Translations under genes and position numbers: made by a program
Shown here: positions 53,274 to 62,834 of the stretch, piece after piece
Numbering within the stretch: the stretch's first letter is position 1
How the letters are laid out: every line of letters begins with the position of its first letter
Assembly: GCF_001553345.1 (NCBI RefSeq)
Contig: NZ_KQ960772.1
Coordinates: 1-64,000, forward strand
Length of the DNA: 64,000 bases
From: Veillonella sp. DNF00869
GTDB lineage: Bacteria > Bacillota > Negativicutes > Veillonellales > Veillonellaceae
Direction: 5' to 3'
Notes under the pieces: model-generated
The model's database searches: none
Seen by the model: only the letters and a program-made list of their open reading frames with translations
Told to the model about the DNA's origin: nothing

Positions 53274-54019
53274 TGAGTGACAGCAAGTGTATTTTGAAAG
53301 TGAATCATCTTTCAGTAGCCTATGATGATACGGTGGTGCTGAAAGATGTATTCTTTCAGATTGAACAAGGAACGATGACGGCCATAGTTGGTCCTAATGG
53401 TGCCGGCAAATCAACCTTGGTGAAAGCCATGTTAGGACTTGTGCCATTAGTAGAAGGAACGATTGAGTTAACATTAGATGCTAAAACAGTTTCTGCTTAT
53501 GGAGGCGTGAAAACGAATAGTATTTATAACCATATTGCCTACGTACCACAAACCTCAGCAGTAGATTGGGATTATCCCATTACGGTGTTTGAGGTGGTAT
53601 TGATGGGCACCTACCGTAGACTAGGTTGGTTTACACGCCCAGGGAAACGTGAACGAGATGAGGCGACAAAAGCCTTGCAAACGGTAGGCATGTTAGACTA
53701 TGCACAGCGGTCTATCTCACAATTGTCAGGAGGACAGCAACAGCGTGTATTTCTAGCTCGTGCCTTGGTGGAAAATCAAGATGTGTATATACTAGATGAG
53801 CCTTTCAAGGGTATCGATAAGACGACAGAGGCGGTACTCGTAAAGATTATGAAAGACATGCAAGCAGCAGGAAAAACATTGCTAATCGTACATCATAATT
53901 TGCAAACTTTGGAAGCTTATTTTGATCAAGTTCTCTGCGTGAATCGTAGATTGGTGGGCATGGGGCCGGTTCGAGATATAGTGGGATCCCCTATCCTAGA
54001 TGAGACATATTCATACTAG
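53270..54019 (+). CDS. mntB: Mn/Zn ABC transporter ATP-binding protein
   Basis: 249 residues. Walker A is GPNGAGKSTLV (near 39). The Q-loop is in YVPQTSAVDWDYPITVFEV, the signature is LSGGQQQRVFLARAL, Walker B follows as VYILDEPFKGID, and the switch His is in LIVHHN. The PQTSAVDWDYP Q-loop is characteristic of Mn/Zn (TroB/MntB/PsaB) ATPases. Its ATG overlaps the mntA stop. Confidence 0.94.
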   Translation: MMSDSKCILKVNHLSVAYDDTVVLKDVFFQIEQGTMTAIVGPNGAGKSTLVKAMLGLVPLVEGTIELTLDAKTVSAYGGVKTNSIYNHIAYVPQTSAVDWDYPITVFEVVLMGTYRRLGWFTRPGKRERDEATKALQTVGMLDYAQRSISQLSGGQQQRVFLARALVENQDVYILDEPFKGIDKTTEAVLVKIMKDMQAAGKTLLIVHHNLQTLEAYFDQVLCVNRRLVGMGPVRDIVGSPILDETYSY

Positions 54020-54027
54020 GAGGCACC

Positions 54028-54876
54028 ATGGAATTATTACAACAATATACATTTCAAATCGTAGCACTGGGGACGGTGATGTTAGGCTTGGTATGTGGCG
54101 TCATAGGAACCTTTGCAGTATTGCGTCAAGAAAGCTTACTAGGTGATGGCGTAGCCCATTCCACACTACCTGGGGTAGTGGCAGGATTTCTTCTAACAGG
54201 TGTGAAAGACACCACAGTGCTATTACTAGGTGCGATTTGCACGGCCTGTTTGTCAGAATGGATTATGTATAAAACATCCCAAAAAGGAGTTCGTTTTGAT
54301 GCAGCCTTAGCTACGATTTTAGCAACCTTCTTTGGATTTGGTACAGTGTTATTAACGCGAGTACAGTCTATGGAAAATGCTGGACAGGCAGGTCTGAATA
54401 CGTTTATCTTTGGACAAGCTGTAACCATGATGCAAAGTGACATTTGGGTGATGGCCATTTGTGGAACCTGCATTGTAGGTGGGGTTATTGTACTTTGGAA
54501 AGAATTGAGTCTTACCGTATTTGACCCTATTGAGGCGCAGTTGATGGGTATCCCTGTGTCAAAGGTACGATTTTTTTATCGAGCGGCGCTCGTAGTGACT
54601 ATTGTGATAGGCATACGGACGGTAGGTGTTATTTTAATTAGCTCCTTGCTGATTGGTCCAGCCATGATTGGTCGCCAGTGGACTCATTCCTTGCGGACCT
54701 TGGTAATTATTGCTGCCATTAGTGGTAGTGTAGTCGCCTTTATGGGAACTTTTGTGAGCGCCTTATGGGGCAATCTTCCTACGGGCCCTATTATCATCAT
54801 TGTCATGACTGGTATGATTTTATTAAGTTTAGTATTGGCTAATGGTAAACGCCTCATGAGGAGGTGTTTTGGATGA
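54028..54876 (+). CDS. mntC: Mn/Zn ABC transporter permease, first subunit
   Basis: 282 residues with eight or nine membrane segments. It has the cluster-9 permease motifs GTFAVLRQESLLGDGVAHSTLPGV and TVGVILISSLLIGPAMIGRQW. It overlaps the next gene by 13 bp. A pair of different permeases (TroC/TroD or YtgC/D type) suggests a heterodimeric channel. Confidence 0.93.
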   Translation: MELLQQYTFQIVALGTVMLGLVCGVIGTFAVLRQESLLGDGVAHSTLPGVVAGFLLTGVKDTTVLLLGAICTACLSEWIMYKTSQKGVRFDAALATILATFFGFGTVLLTRVQSMENAGQAGLNTFIFGQAVTMMQSDIWVMAICGTCIVGGVIVLWKELSLTVFDPIEAQLMGIPVSKVRFFYRAALVVTIVIGIRTVGVILISSLLIGPAMIGRQWTHSLRTLVIIAAISGSVVAFMGTFVSALWGNLPTGPIIIIVMTGMILLSLVLANGKRLMRRCFG

Positions 54877-55718
54877 GTCATATCTTAGAAATTTGGGGTA
54901 TCGCCACAGTGACAGGTATCAGCTGTAGCCTTATAGGTACATTCTTGGTGTTGCGTCGTTTATCTATGATGGTGGATGCCATTACGCATACTGTTTTTTT
55001 AGGCATTGTATTAGCCTTTTTGGTGACAAAAGATTTGAACTCGCCTTGGCTTATCATTGGTGCTACCGCTATGGGGGTAGGGACGGTGTATGCCGTAGAG
55101 TGGATGCAACGGCGTCGTTATATTAGACCAGATGCAGCTATCGGTATTGTGTTTCCCTTCTTATTTGCCTTAGCCATTGTGTTAGTTACCTTATTTGGTA
55201 AACACATACATCTCGATGTAGATACGGCGATTTTAGGCGATTTAGCCTTTGCCACATTTCAACGCTTCACCGTAGATGCCTATGACTTAGGACCTATGTT
55301 GTTATGGATTGCCATTCTGGTATGCCTTATCAATGCGGTATGTATTGCGCTGTTTAAGAAAGAATTAATCCTTACCACCTTTGATCCTGTGTGTGCTAAG
55401 ATATATCAAGCGATGCCTATGGCAGTGTCCTATGGACTGATGACGTTAACCTCTTTAACTACAGTGGCATCCTTCCAAACAGTAGGAGCTATCTTGGTAA
55501 CGGGTTGTATGATTGGGCCACCAGCGACAGCATTTATGCTAGCTCGTTCTGTGAAAGCAATGATTTTGATCAGTGCGTGTATATCTACTATAGCGGCAAC
55601 CATTGGAGTGGCATTAGCCTTCCTGTGGGATGTATCCATTGGTGGTATGATTGCCACAGTCATCGGATGTATCTATGGACTGGTGTGGATCTATAAATAT
55701 GGTAGAAACAATGGATAA
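54864..55718 (+). CDS. mntD: Mn/Zn ABC transporter permease, second subunit
   Basis: 284 residues. Like the preceding gene it has GTFLVLRRLSMMVDAITHTVFLGI and QTVGAILVTGCMIGPPATAFML, but the paralogues differ (Asp/His in MMVDAITH). It completes the operon, which is followed by a strong terminator. Confidence 0.93.
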   Translation: MFWMSHILEIWGIATVTGISCSLIGTFLVLRRLSMMVDAITHTVFLGIVLAFLVTKDLNSPWLIIGATAMGVGTVYAVEWMQRRRYIRPDAAIGIVFPFLFALAIVLVTLFGKHIHLDVDTAILGDLAFATFQRFTVDAYDLGPMLLWIAILVCLINAVCIALFKKELILTTFDPVCAKIYQAMPMAVSYGLMTLTSLTTVASFQTVGAILVTGCMIGPPATAFMLARSVKAMILISACISTIAATIGVALAFLWDVSIGGMIATVIGCIYGLVWIYKYGRNNG

Positions 55719-55746
55719 TAGTATCATTGTATTTCTTTAGCAAAAT

Positions 55747-55782
55747 AAAAGAGGCTGCAACCATAGGGTTGCAGCCTCTTTT
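55747..55782. terminator. Bidirectional terminator between mntD and the OPT transporter
   Basis: AAAAGAGGCTGCAACC, loop ATAG, GGTTGCAGCCTCTTTT, a perfect 16-bp stem. The flanking genes converge. Confidence 0.94.
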
Positions 55783-55799
55783 GTGATATGTGTAGTGTT

Positions 55800-57884
55800 T
55801 TATTTATTCATGTTTTCGATTGCTTCTGCTTCTGCTTTGTTGAATTTAGAAGCAATAACGATGCGAATTAAGCAAAGTGCAACGAAGATGTATGCTGCAA
55901 AGCCTAGCCATTCAGCTGTATCACCATAGGATTTTGCTTCAGTGAAAGCCAATTGAAGTGGAGCTTCGCTACCACCTGTACTTACGGAGAAGGCGATGAT
56001 ACCAGCGATGATAACGCCGATGATACTTTCACCAACGATCAAGCCAGAAGCGAACAATACGCCACGGCGGTTAGATTGTTCTACGTCAGCATCTGCATAA
56101 GCACCAGCACGTTCTTTCGCACGTTTTGTAATATAACGATTTACGAAGTAACCGATGATGGCACCCATTACAAGAGGCATTTCCAAAGTTGGAGGTAAGT
56201 AGATACCCATACCAATTGCAAGTGGTGGTAATGTTAAGGATTTTGTTGTAGATTTTAAAATTAAGTTTACAACGATAGCTACGATACCTACTACGATGCC
56301 GTAGAAAATGTATGTCCAATCCATATTAGCATTGAAGATACCTTCTGCGATTTGACGCATCAAAGTAGCTTGTGGAGCAGATAATGCTTGAGCAGGATCC
56401 ATTCCTTCACGAGGCATAGCGCCTGTAAAACCATATGCATGGTATAACAAGTCAAGTACTGGAGCAATCGCTACGGCACCAGCTAAGGAACCAATTAATA
56501 GAGCTACCTGTTGTTTCCAAGGTGTAGCACCCACTAATTGACCAGTTTTCAAGTCTTGTAAGTTATCGTTGGAAATGGCTGCAATGGAGATAACCACGGA
56601 TGTCATGAAGATCGCCAAGGCAGTGGAGAATTTTACGCCTTCTGGAGTAGATAATAAGTCATTGGCAGAACCGATGGCAAATACTACTAGAGAAGATACG
56701 ATGATACCGATGATACCGATACCAGAGATTGGACTTGCAGAAGTACCAATCAAACCAGCCATGTAACCACAAGCAGCAGCTACGAAGAAGCCGATTAACA
56801 ATGCCACTACGATACCTGCAATTACTAATGTCCAAGCAAGACCTGCAGACATTGGAAGAGCAGACACGAAAGAGTAGAAGCAAATGATTAAGCCAATAAT
56901 AATTAATGCAAATACAACGCCAATAGTAGATGGTTTCATATCTGTATCCATACGGTGTGTGTCACGATATTCAGCGCTTGCCGTCATGGACTTAATAGAT
57001 AATTTAATACCTTCAATAATTGGTTTGATCAATGTTAGCAATGTCCAAATCGCTGCCACACCGATAGTACCAGCACCGATAAAGCGGACTTTTGTTTTCC
57101 AAACTGTGCTAGAGAATTTGATAGCTTCCAAATTATCTGGGTTTGGTAGATGATTTGTTAAGTATGGTACGAAACCACCCCAAGCAATAATCATACCGAT
57201 TAAGATAGCGATACCACTAGCAATACCAATTAGGAAGCCTGCGCCTAATAAAGCAGAGGAGAAACCGAAAGGAATTTGTGTAGCACCAGCACCTACAGGG
57301 AACCAGAATGATTTAGATTCGCCTAAGACACGTAAACCTTGTGTAACAAAACTGATGATACCAGCCAATGCGCCACCAGATACGATTTCTTTCATACCAC
57401 CAGATTGTTTTACTGTTTCACCAGGAACACTGGAGCCTACTTTCAAGATTTCAGCAGCGGCACGACCTTCTGGATATGGTAAGTCGCTGTTCATAACCAT
57501 AGCGCGGCGTAATGGAATGGTAAATAATACCCCAAGACAGCCACCGCAGGCGGATAATAACAATGTTTGCAATAAGTCAAAGTTTTGCCAATAACCAATC
57601 ATCAATAGACCTGGCAATACGAAAATGACTGCAGATAAGGTACCAGCAGCAGATGCTTGCGTTTGTACCATGTTGTTTTCAAGAACATTGGAATCCTTGA
57701 AGAAGCGTAAGATTGCCATAGATATTACGGCAGCCGGAATGGAGGATGAGAACGTCAAACCTACTTTTAGCCCTAAGTATACGTTAGATGCAGTAAAGAT
57801 TAATGTAATAATCGCACCTAGTAACATACCTCTGACTGTTAATTCCGGTAAGCTAATATCATGACTCATAAAATCATGCTTCAT
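55800..57884 (-). CDS. Oligopeptide transporter, OPT family
   Basis: 694 residues and about 16 membrane segments. OPT proteins import peptides or metal chelates by H+ coupling. Conserved features are an N-terminal ELTVRGMLLGAIITLIFTASNVYLGLK, VQTQASAAGTLSAVIF, LPYPEGRAAAEILKVG, ATPWKQQVALLIGSLAG and GIYLPPTLEMPLVMGAIIG. GGAGG lies 7 nt before the ATG at 57884. The substrate is unknown. Confidence 0.93.
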   Translation of the reverse strand: MKHDFMSHDISLPELTVRGMLLGAIITLIFTASNVYLGLKVGLTFSSSIPAAVISMAILRFFKDSNVLENNMVQTQASAAGTLSAVIFVLPGLLMIGYWQNFDLLQTLLLSACGGCLGVLFTIPLRRAMVMNSDLPYPEGRAAAEILKVGSSVPGETVKQSGGMKEIVSGGALAGIISFVTQGLRVLGESKSFWFPVGAGATQIPFGFSSALLGAGFLIGIASGIAILIGMIIAWGGFVPYLTNHLPNPDNLEAIKFSSTVWKTKVRFIGAGTIGVAAIWTLLTLIKPIIEGIKLSIKSMTASAEYRDTHRMDTDMKPSTIGVVFALIIIGLIICFYSFVSALPMSAGLAWTLVIAGIVVALLIGFFVAAACGYMAGLIGTSASPISGIGIIGIIVSSLVVFAIGSANDLLSTPEGVKFSTALAIFMTSVVISIAAISNDNLQDLKTGQLVGATPWKQQVALLIGSLAGAVAIAPVLDLLYHAYGFTGAMPREGMDPAQALSAPQATLMRQIAEGIFNANMDWTYIFYGIVVGIVAIVVNLILKSTTKSLTLPPLAIGMGIYLPPTLEMPLVMGAIIGYFVNRYITKRAKERAGAYADADVEQSNRRGVLFASGLIVGESIIGVIIAGIIAFSVSTGGSEAPLQLAFTEAKSYGDTAEWLGFAAYIFVALCLIRIVIASKFNKAEAEAIENMNK

Positions 57885-58007
57885 AGTTATACCTCCTTAA
57901 AATACACTACTATCTCATCCATTGTATCAGTATTCTCATAGACTTTCAATAAAAAATATAGTAAATATTGTATACATACGTCTTTTTGAGAGAATATAGT
58001 TAAAATA

Positions 58008-58039
58008 TTCATATAAGGTTCATCTAGTTAGTGTATATA
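58008..58039 (+). promoter_or_regulatory. Two TTCAT boxes and -10 before the DUF3298 gene
   Basis: TTCAT at 58008 and 58019, 11 bp apart. TATATA (58034-58039) begins 15 bp after the start of the last box, the same geometry as the PepSY and adhesin promoters. Confidence 0.6.
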
Positions 58040-58078
58040 TAAAGAAATAATTATTCCTATATCATAAGGAGACAGACT

Positions 58079-58858
58079 ATGAAAAGAAAGATATTTGGCG
58101 CTCTATTCATGGCCGCTTGTTTACCGATGGCGTTACAGGCAGCAGATGTTACGGTGGTGAAAGAAACACCGATTGCTGTAGGTGAACGTATCTCTACGAC
58201 AGCATCGCCAGAAACCAATCGCATCATCCGTGAGGAAACGATGAAAGCTAGACAAGATAAAAAACAAATCGTAGCACCAGCGGCAAAAGCGTTTACAGAT
58301 CGTTTACAAGTAACAGTCAAACCAGAGACAGTGAAAGAGAATCATATGGATTTGACATACCCACGAGTGCAATCTGTCAGCCCTCACGTGACAAAAGCGA
58401 TGAATAAGACGATTACAGAGTATGTAGAAAAACTTCGTAAGCAAGTCCACAAGATGAATGAAAAAGCAGTAGATGGAGAAAAACAAAATCTGTATATGAG
58501 TTATGATGTCAAAGCAGATGGGAATGGTATTTTTTCTGTCACTATCACATCCTATACAATAGAAGACAATGCGTCTCATGGGGTAAACGTGGAAAAGGGA
58601 TTTACTTTTAATACCACCACAGGCCGTACGCTGTCCTTAAATGACTTTGGTGGGCTTCCACAAGAGAAGATTACAGCAGGAATACAACAATTACCGAAAG
58701 ATGGTAAAAAAGCTATCTATGCAGATGCCACAGTAGGCAAGCCAAATAGTTTCTTTGCCCGTGAAAATCATGAGATTGTGTTGATTTACGACCAAGGGAC
58801 TATTGCCCCTATGTCTAGTGGTAGCATTTATGTGCCAGTAGGAAACTTAGGGAAATAA
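58079..58858 (+). CDS. Secreted DUF3298-domain protein (RsiV/PdaC-like C-terminus)
   Basis: 259 residues. A signal peptide ends near residue 21 (ALQAAD). The middle and C-terminal parts resemble DUF4163/DUF3298: VTVKPETVKENHMDLTYPRVQ, TITSYTIEDNASHGVNVEKGFTF, TTGRTLSLNDFGG and NHEIVLIYDQGTIAP. In other bacteria this fold binds lysozyme (RsiV) or sits beside a deacetylase (PdaC). No extra domain is seen here. AAGGAG precedes the ATG. It is probably an envelope-stress protein. Confidence 0.82.
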   Translation: MKRKIFGALFMAACLPMALQAADVTVVKETPIAVGERISTTASPETNRIIREETMKARQDKKQIVAPAAKAFTDRLQVTVKPETVKENHMDLTYPRVQSVSPHVTKAMNKTITEYVEKLRKQVHKMNEKAVDGEKQNLYMSYDVKADGNGIFSVTITSYTIEDNASHGVNVEKGFTFNTTTGRTLSLNDFGGLPQEKITAGIQQLPKDGKKAIYADATVGKPNSFFARENHEIVLIYDQGTIAPMSSGSIYVPVGNLGK

Positions 58859-58969
58859 GTTAAAAATCATAAGCCCACTCTGCAACTGTTAAGTAGTCAT
58901 GCCTAGTGGTATCAAATATAGAAAGTATATGTACAGCTAGAGATTGTAAAAAATAAGTAGGAAATGAAA

Positions 58970-59014
58970 TAGAGGAAAGTTGATAGGTTTTGTTCAACTT
59001 TCCTCTATTTTTAT
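58970..59014. terminator. Bidirectional terminator, dispersed hairpin family
   Basis: TAGAGGAAAGTTGA, a 10-nt loop, TCAACTTTCCTCTA and T runs on both strands. It lies between the DUF3298 gene and mtgA, which converge. Confidence 0.9.
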
Positions 59015-59827
59015 TTAGTGATTCTGTTGTTTCTTCGGAGCGTCAAGTCTCTTATAATAGGCTTTATCGATATCTGCATAGGAGATAATCCCTTGTTGTG
59101 CCATTAAGGTTAATACTGTCCGTTGTCGTTGTTTTGTAGCATCTATGTTGCTTACTGGGTTAAAGTAGGACGGCGCTTGTGGAATGCCTGCCAGCACAGC
59201 AGCTTGACTTAAGTTAAGGTCCTTTGGTTCTGTCTTAAAGTATCCTTCAGAGGCTGCTTTAATACCATAGTAATCGGTACCATAATAAATGGTGTTCAAA
59301 TACATGGTGATGATTTCATCTTTGCTGTAATAATGCTCCATCAAATAGGCAAGAAATACTTCTTCCACCTTACGAGACATGATACGCTTGGAGGATAAGA
59401 ATAAATTTTTTACTAATTGTTGGGTAATGGTACTACCACCTTCTACGGTTTGCCCGGCTATGGTATTTGTATACAAGGCGCGACCAATGCTAAAGAAGTC
59501 TACCGCTCCATGCTCATAAAAACGTTTATCTTCCGTAGCCACTAAAGCTTGTTTTACTATAGGGCTAATGTCTTCGCTGCGAACGCGATGCTCTAGTGGC
59601 ACCCGTTTATCCATGGCCTCCTCTACAGCTTCTTTAAAATGAAAGAGACGTTTGATGCGGTCGATTCTGGAAAGTTGATCTTCCCCTTGTTCAATGGTTT
59701 GTTCTTTTATCGTATAAGCTACATGTTGCGTAGTCGTTTTAGCGTCCTCTGGGGTATACCCAGCGAACCAATATAAACCACCAGCAGCAATGGCAAGTAC
59801 AAGAATGAGTTTAAAAAGTGTTTTCAT
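59015..59827 (-). CDS. mtgA: Monofunctional peptidoglycan glycosyltransferase (GT51)
   Basis: 270 residues. One N-terminal membrane helix (about 5-22) is followed by a complete GT51 domain with ATEDKRFYEHGAVD (near 97), GGSTITQQLVKNLFLS, RKVEEVFLAYLME, YLNTIYYGTDYYGI and AVLAGIPQAPSYFNP. The protein stops without a penicillin-binding transpeptidase domain, so it polymerises glycan only. The sequence is closer to PBP1a-type GT51 than to short E. coli MtgA. Confidence 0.9.
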   Translation of the reverse strand: MKTLFKLILVLAIAAGGLYWFAGYTPEDAKTTTQHVAYTIKEQTIEQGEDQLSRIDRIKRLFHFKEAVEEAMDKRVPLEHRVRSEDISPIVKQALVATEDKRFYEHGAVDFFSIGRALYTNTIAGQTVEGGSTITQQLVKNLFLSSKRIMSRKVEEVFLAYLMEHYYSKDEIITMYLNTIYYGTDYYGIKAASEGYFKTEPKDLNLSQAAVLAGIPQAPSYFNPVSNIDATKQRQRTVLTLMAQQGIISYADIDKAYYKRLDAPKKQQNH

Positions 59828-60100
59828 GGGTTCATCATATCACATCTAGGGGGTATCAACAATAGGATGGATAGAATCTTATAGTAAAATGGTTTGTGCT
59901 TGTTATATACATATAAGATATTTGTAATGTAACAGAGTAGTGATGACGTTGAGATTGTTAGAGTTATAGTATTTTTATTAAAAAACAATAGACATTATGA
60001 TTTAGCCCTTAGCAATTATGAAATGATAGGTTATAGGGAATGGCTATGGAATATCAATATATAGATTAAAAATGTATATAAAAGAATTTTTATAAAAAAT
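59828..60100. other. Intergenic region between mtgA and argG
   Basis: Divergent, AT-rich, with no gene signal. mtgA presumably has its promoter here but no clear hexamers stand out. The argG control elements lie at the right end and are listed separately. Confidence 0.4.
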
Positions 60101-60131
60101 ACTTGCATTATTATGCAAGTAGTTGTATAAT
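60101..60131 (+). promoter_or_regulatory. ArgR box over the -35 of the argGH promoter
   Basis: TGCAT-TATT-ATGCA is an ARG box core (within ACTTGCAT/ATGCAAGT, 60101-60120). TTGCAT (60103-60108), 17 bp, then TATAAT (60126-60131). The box covers the -35, so arginine-bound ArgR would block transcription. Confidence 0.85.
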
Positions 60132-60193
60132 ACGTTCATAAGATAGAAACAGGTACTGCATAGCAGTCATTTACACAAAGAAAGAGGTTTATT

Positions 60194-61408
60194 ATGAGCA
60201 ACATTAACAAAGTAGTATTAGCTTACTCCGGCGGTTTAGACACATCTGTTATTATTCCTTGGTTAAAAGAAAACTATGGCGCAGAAGTCATTGCAGTATG
60301 CGTAAACTTAGGCCAACCAGAAGATTATGACGCAGTAGAGAAAAAAGCCATCAAATCTGGCGCTACAAAAGCATACATTATTGATGCGCAAGAAGAATTT
60401 GTATCTGACTACATTTGGCCAGTGGTCAAAGCAGGTGCTGTATACGAAGGCAAATACCTATTAGGTACTTCTTTTGCAAGACCATTGATTGCTAAAAAAT
60501 TAGTAGAAATTGCCGCACAGGAAGGTGCTGATGCCATTGCTCATGGTGCGACAGGTAAAGGGAATGACCAAGTTCGTTTTGAATTGACTATTAAAGCACT
60601 TTCACCAAATACAAAAATCATTGCACCATGGCGTGAATGGGAATTGAAATCTCGGGAAGATTGCATGGAATATGCAGCGAAACACGATATTCCAGTAGTG
60701 GCTACTAAAAAACACCCATACTCCATGGACCAAAACGTATGGCATTTATCCCATGAAGGTGGCGATTTAGAAGATCCTAAGAATGCACCTAAAAATGATG
60801 TATATTTAGTTAGCAAATCTCCAGAAGAAGCTCCAGATGTACCAACTATGGTGACCATCGACTTCAAAGAAGGTGTTCCAGTGGCAGTGAATGGTCAAGC
60901 CATGTCTCCACTTACCATCTTACAAACTTTAAATGAAATCGGCGCAGCTAATGGTATCGGCATCGTGGATATTGTAGAAAATCGGTTAGTAGGCATGAAA
61001 TCTCGTGGTGTCTATGAAAATCCTGGTGGAGCTATCATCATGTATGCCCATAGAGAATTAGAATATCTTTGCCTAGACAGAGCCACATACCATTATAAAG
61101 AGTTGGTGGCAAACAAATACGGAGAACTTGTGTATGATGGCATGTGGTTTGCTCCATTGATGAGCGCTTTACAAGCTTTCGTGGATAGCACACAACAAAC
61201 AGTAACCGGTCAAGTTACATTGAAATTGTACAAAGGTAATATTATCAGCGCAGGATCTACATCTCCATATTCCTTGTATAACCAAGAATTTGTAACATTT
61301 GAAGAAGATGATGTATATAACCAAGCTGATGCAGAAGGGTTCATCAATTTATTCGGATTGCCTTTGACAATTAATGCATTAATGAAAGAGAAAGCAGGTT
61401 TAAAATAA
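60194..61408 (+). CDS. argG: Argininosuccinate synthase
   Basis: 404 residues. It joins citrulline and aspartate with ATP. The ATP pyrophosphatase motif [15 protein letters not shown] is near residue 9. It also has [43 protein letters not shown] and the RGVYENPGG segment. GAGG precedes the start. It overlaps argH by one base. Confidence 0.97.
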   Translation: MSNINKVVLAYSGGLDTSVIIPWLKENYGAEVIAVCVNLGQPEDYDAVEKKAIKSGATKAYIIDAQEEFVSDYIWPVVKAGAVYEGKYLLGTSFARPLIAKKLVEIAAQEGADAIAHGATGKGNDQVRFELTIKALSPNTKIIAPWREWELKSREDCMEYAAKHDIPVVATKKHPYSMDQNVWHLSHEGGDLEDPKNAPKNDVYLVSKSPEEAPDVPTMVTIDFKEGVPVAVNGQAMSPLTILQTLNEIGAANGIGIVDIVENRLVGMKSRGVYENPGGAIIMYAHRELEYLCLDRATYHYKELVANKYGELVYDGMWFAPLMSALQAFVDSTQQTVTGQVTLKLYKGNIISAGSTSPYSLYNQEFVTFEEDDVYNQADAEGFINLFGLPLTINALMKEKAGLK

Positions 61409-62829
61409 TGGCGAAACTTTGGGGCGGACGGTTTACCAAAGGGACGGATAAGGCAGTAGAGGACTTCACGTCCTCTATTTCCTTTGATTCCCGCATGTAT
61501 AAAGAAGATGTGGCAGGCAGTATTGCCCATGCCACAATGCTAGCAGCGCAACACATCATTTCTCAGGAAGATAAAAATGCCATCGTAGCAGGCTTACAGG
61601 CTATTGAAAAGCAGATCGATGCAGGAGATTTCGAGTTTTCTGTGGCCTTAGAAGACATCCATATGAATATAGAAAAACGCTTAACCGATACCATCGGTGA
61701 AGCGGGAGGACGCCTGCATACAGGGCGTAGCCGTAATGACCAAGTAGCAGTGGATTTGCATATGTATATTCGTAAAGCTGTGGTACACATGGGTGAGGAA
61801 CTTGTGAATTTGCAACAAGCTTTCTTAGAAGTGGCAGAGAAGTATAAAGAGGTGATTATCCCTGGATATACCCATTTACAACGGGCGCAACCGGTGTTAT
61901 TTAGTCACCACATGATGGCGTACTTCTCCATGATCAGTCGTGACTTTGATAATTTACTGTTAATCTTTAAACATGCTAATGTGATGCCATTAGGGGCAGG
62001 GGCTTTGGCAGGTACGACCTATCCTATCGATCAAAATATGACGAAGGAATTGTTGCATTTCGATGCCATCTATGAAAATAGTATGGATGCTGTCAGCGAC
62101 CGTGACTATGTATTAGAGTTCCTCAGCTTTGGGGCAAAAGTGATGATGCATTTAAGTCGGTTAAGCGAAGAATTAATCCTATGGTCTAGCACAGAGTTTG
62201 GGTTCATCGAATTAGACGATGCCCATTGCACTGGTTCCAGCATTATGCCACAAAAGAAAAATCCAGACGTATGTGAACTCGTACGTGGTAAAACAGGTCG
62301 TATCTACGGTCATTTGATGGGACTTCTTACAACCATGAAAGGCCTGCCAATGACGTACAACAAGGATATGCAAGAAGATAAAGAAGGCGTTTTCGATACG
62401 ATCGATACCTTGCATTTTGCTATCTCTATTACAGCTGACATGTTACGCCATATGAAAGTTAATGGAGACCATACAAAAGCAGTGTTGGACGATGATTTCT
62501 CCAATGCTACGGATATGGCGGACTACTTGGCGAAAAAAGGGGTACCGTTCCGTGAAGCTCATGCCATTGTAGGGGCAGCGGTACAACATTGCATTGAAAA
62601 AGGTTGTGTGTTGTTAGATTTGTCAGTGGAAGATTTCAAAGCTATTTCACACCACTTTGAAGCAGATATCTTGGATGCCATTACCATCGAAGCTTGCGTA
62701 GCAGGTCGCAGTAACTACAGTGGTACAGCGCCAGAGTGCGTAGCACGTCAAATCCGTATCGGCAAAGAAGTGCTTTCAGAAGAAATGGCACAAATTCAGG
62801 CGTGGAAAGAAAAAATCCATTTGCAATAA
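61408..62829 (+). CDS. argH: Argininosuccinate lyase
   Basis: 473 residues. It cleaves argininosuccinate to arginine and fumarate. It has LWGGRFTKGTDKAVEDF at the N-terminus, HTGRSRNDQVAVDL, PGYTHLQRAQPVLFSHHMMAY, DRDYVLEFLSF, the signature GSSIMPQKKNPD (with the catalytic serine) and FSNATDMADYL. It is the second gene of the argGH operon (TAATG overlap). It ends 5 bp before the converging DUF389 gene. Confidence 0.97.
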   Translation: MAKLWGGRFTKGTDKAVEDFTSSISFDSRMYKEDVAGSIAHATMLAAQHIISQEDKNAIVAGLQAIEKQIDAGDFEFSVALEDIHMNIEKRLTDTIGEAGGRLHTGRSRNDQVAVDLHMYIRKAVVHMGEELVNLQQAFLEVAEKYKEVIIPGYTHLQRAQPVLFSHHMMAYFSMISRDFDNLLLIFKHANVMPLGAGALAGTTYPIDQNMTKELLHFDAIYENSMDAVSDRDYVLEFLSFGAKVMMHLSRLSEELILWSSTEFGFIELDDAHCTGSSIMPQKKNPDVCELVRGKTGRIYGHLMGLLTTMKGLPMTYNKDMQEDKEGVFDTIDTLHFAISITADMLRHMKVNGDHTKAVLDDDFSNATDMADYLAKKGVPFREAHAIVGAAVQHCIEKGCVLLDLSVEDFKAISHHFEADILDAITIEACVAGRSNYSGTAPECVARQIRIGKEVLSEEMAQIQAWKEKIHLQ

Positions 62830-62834
62830 TATCC

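Noticed and set aside
59665..59685. GGAAAGTTGA inside mtgA as another copy of the dispersed hairpin
   Set aside because: It is only a 10-base match without the paired arm, which is compatible with chance.
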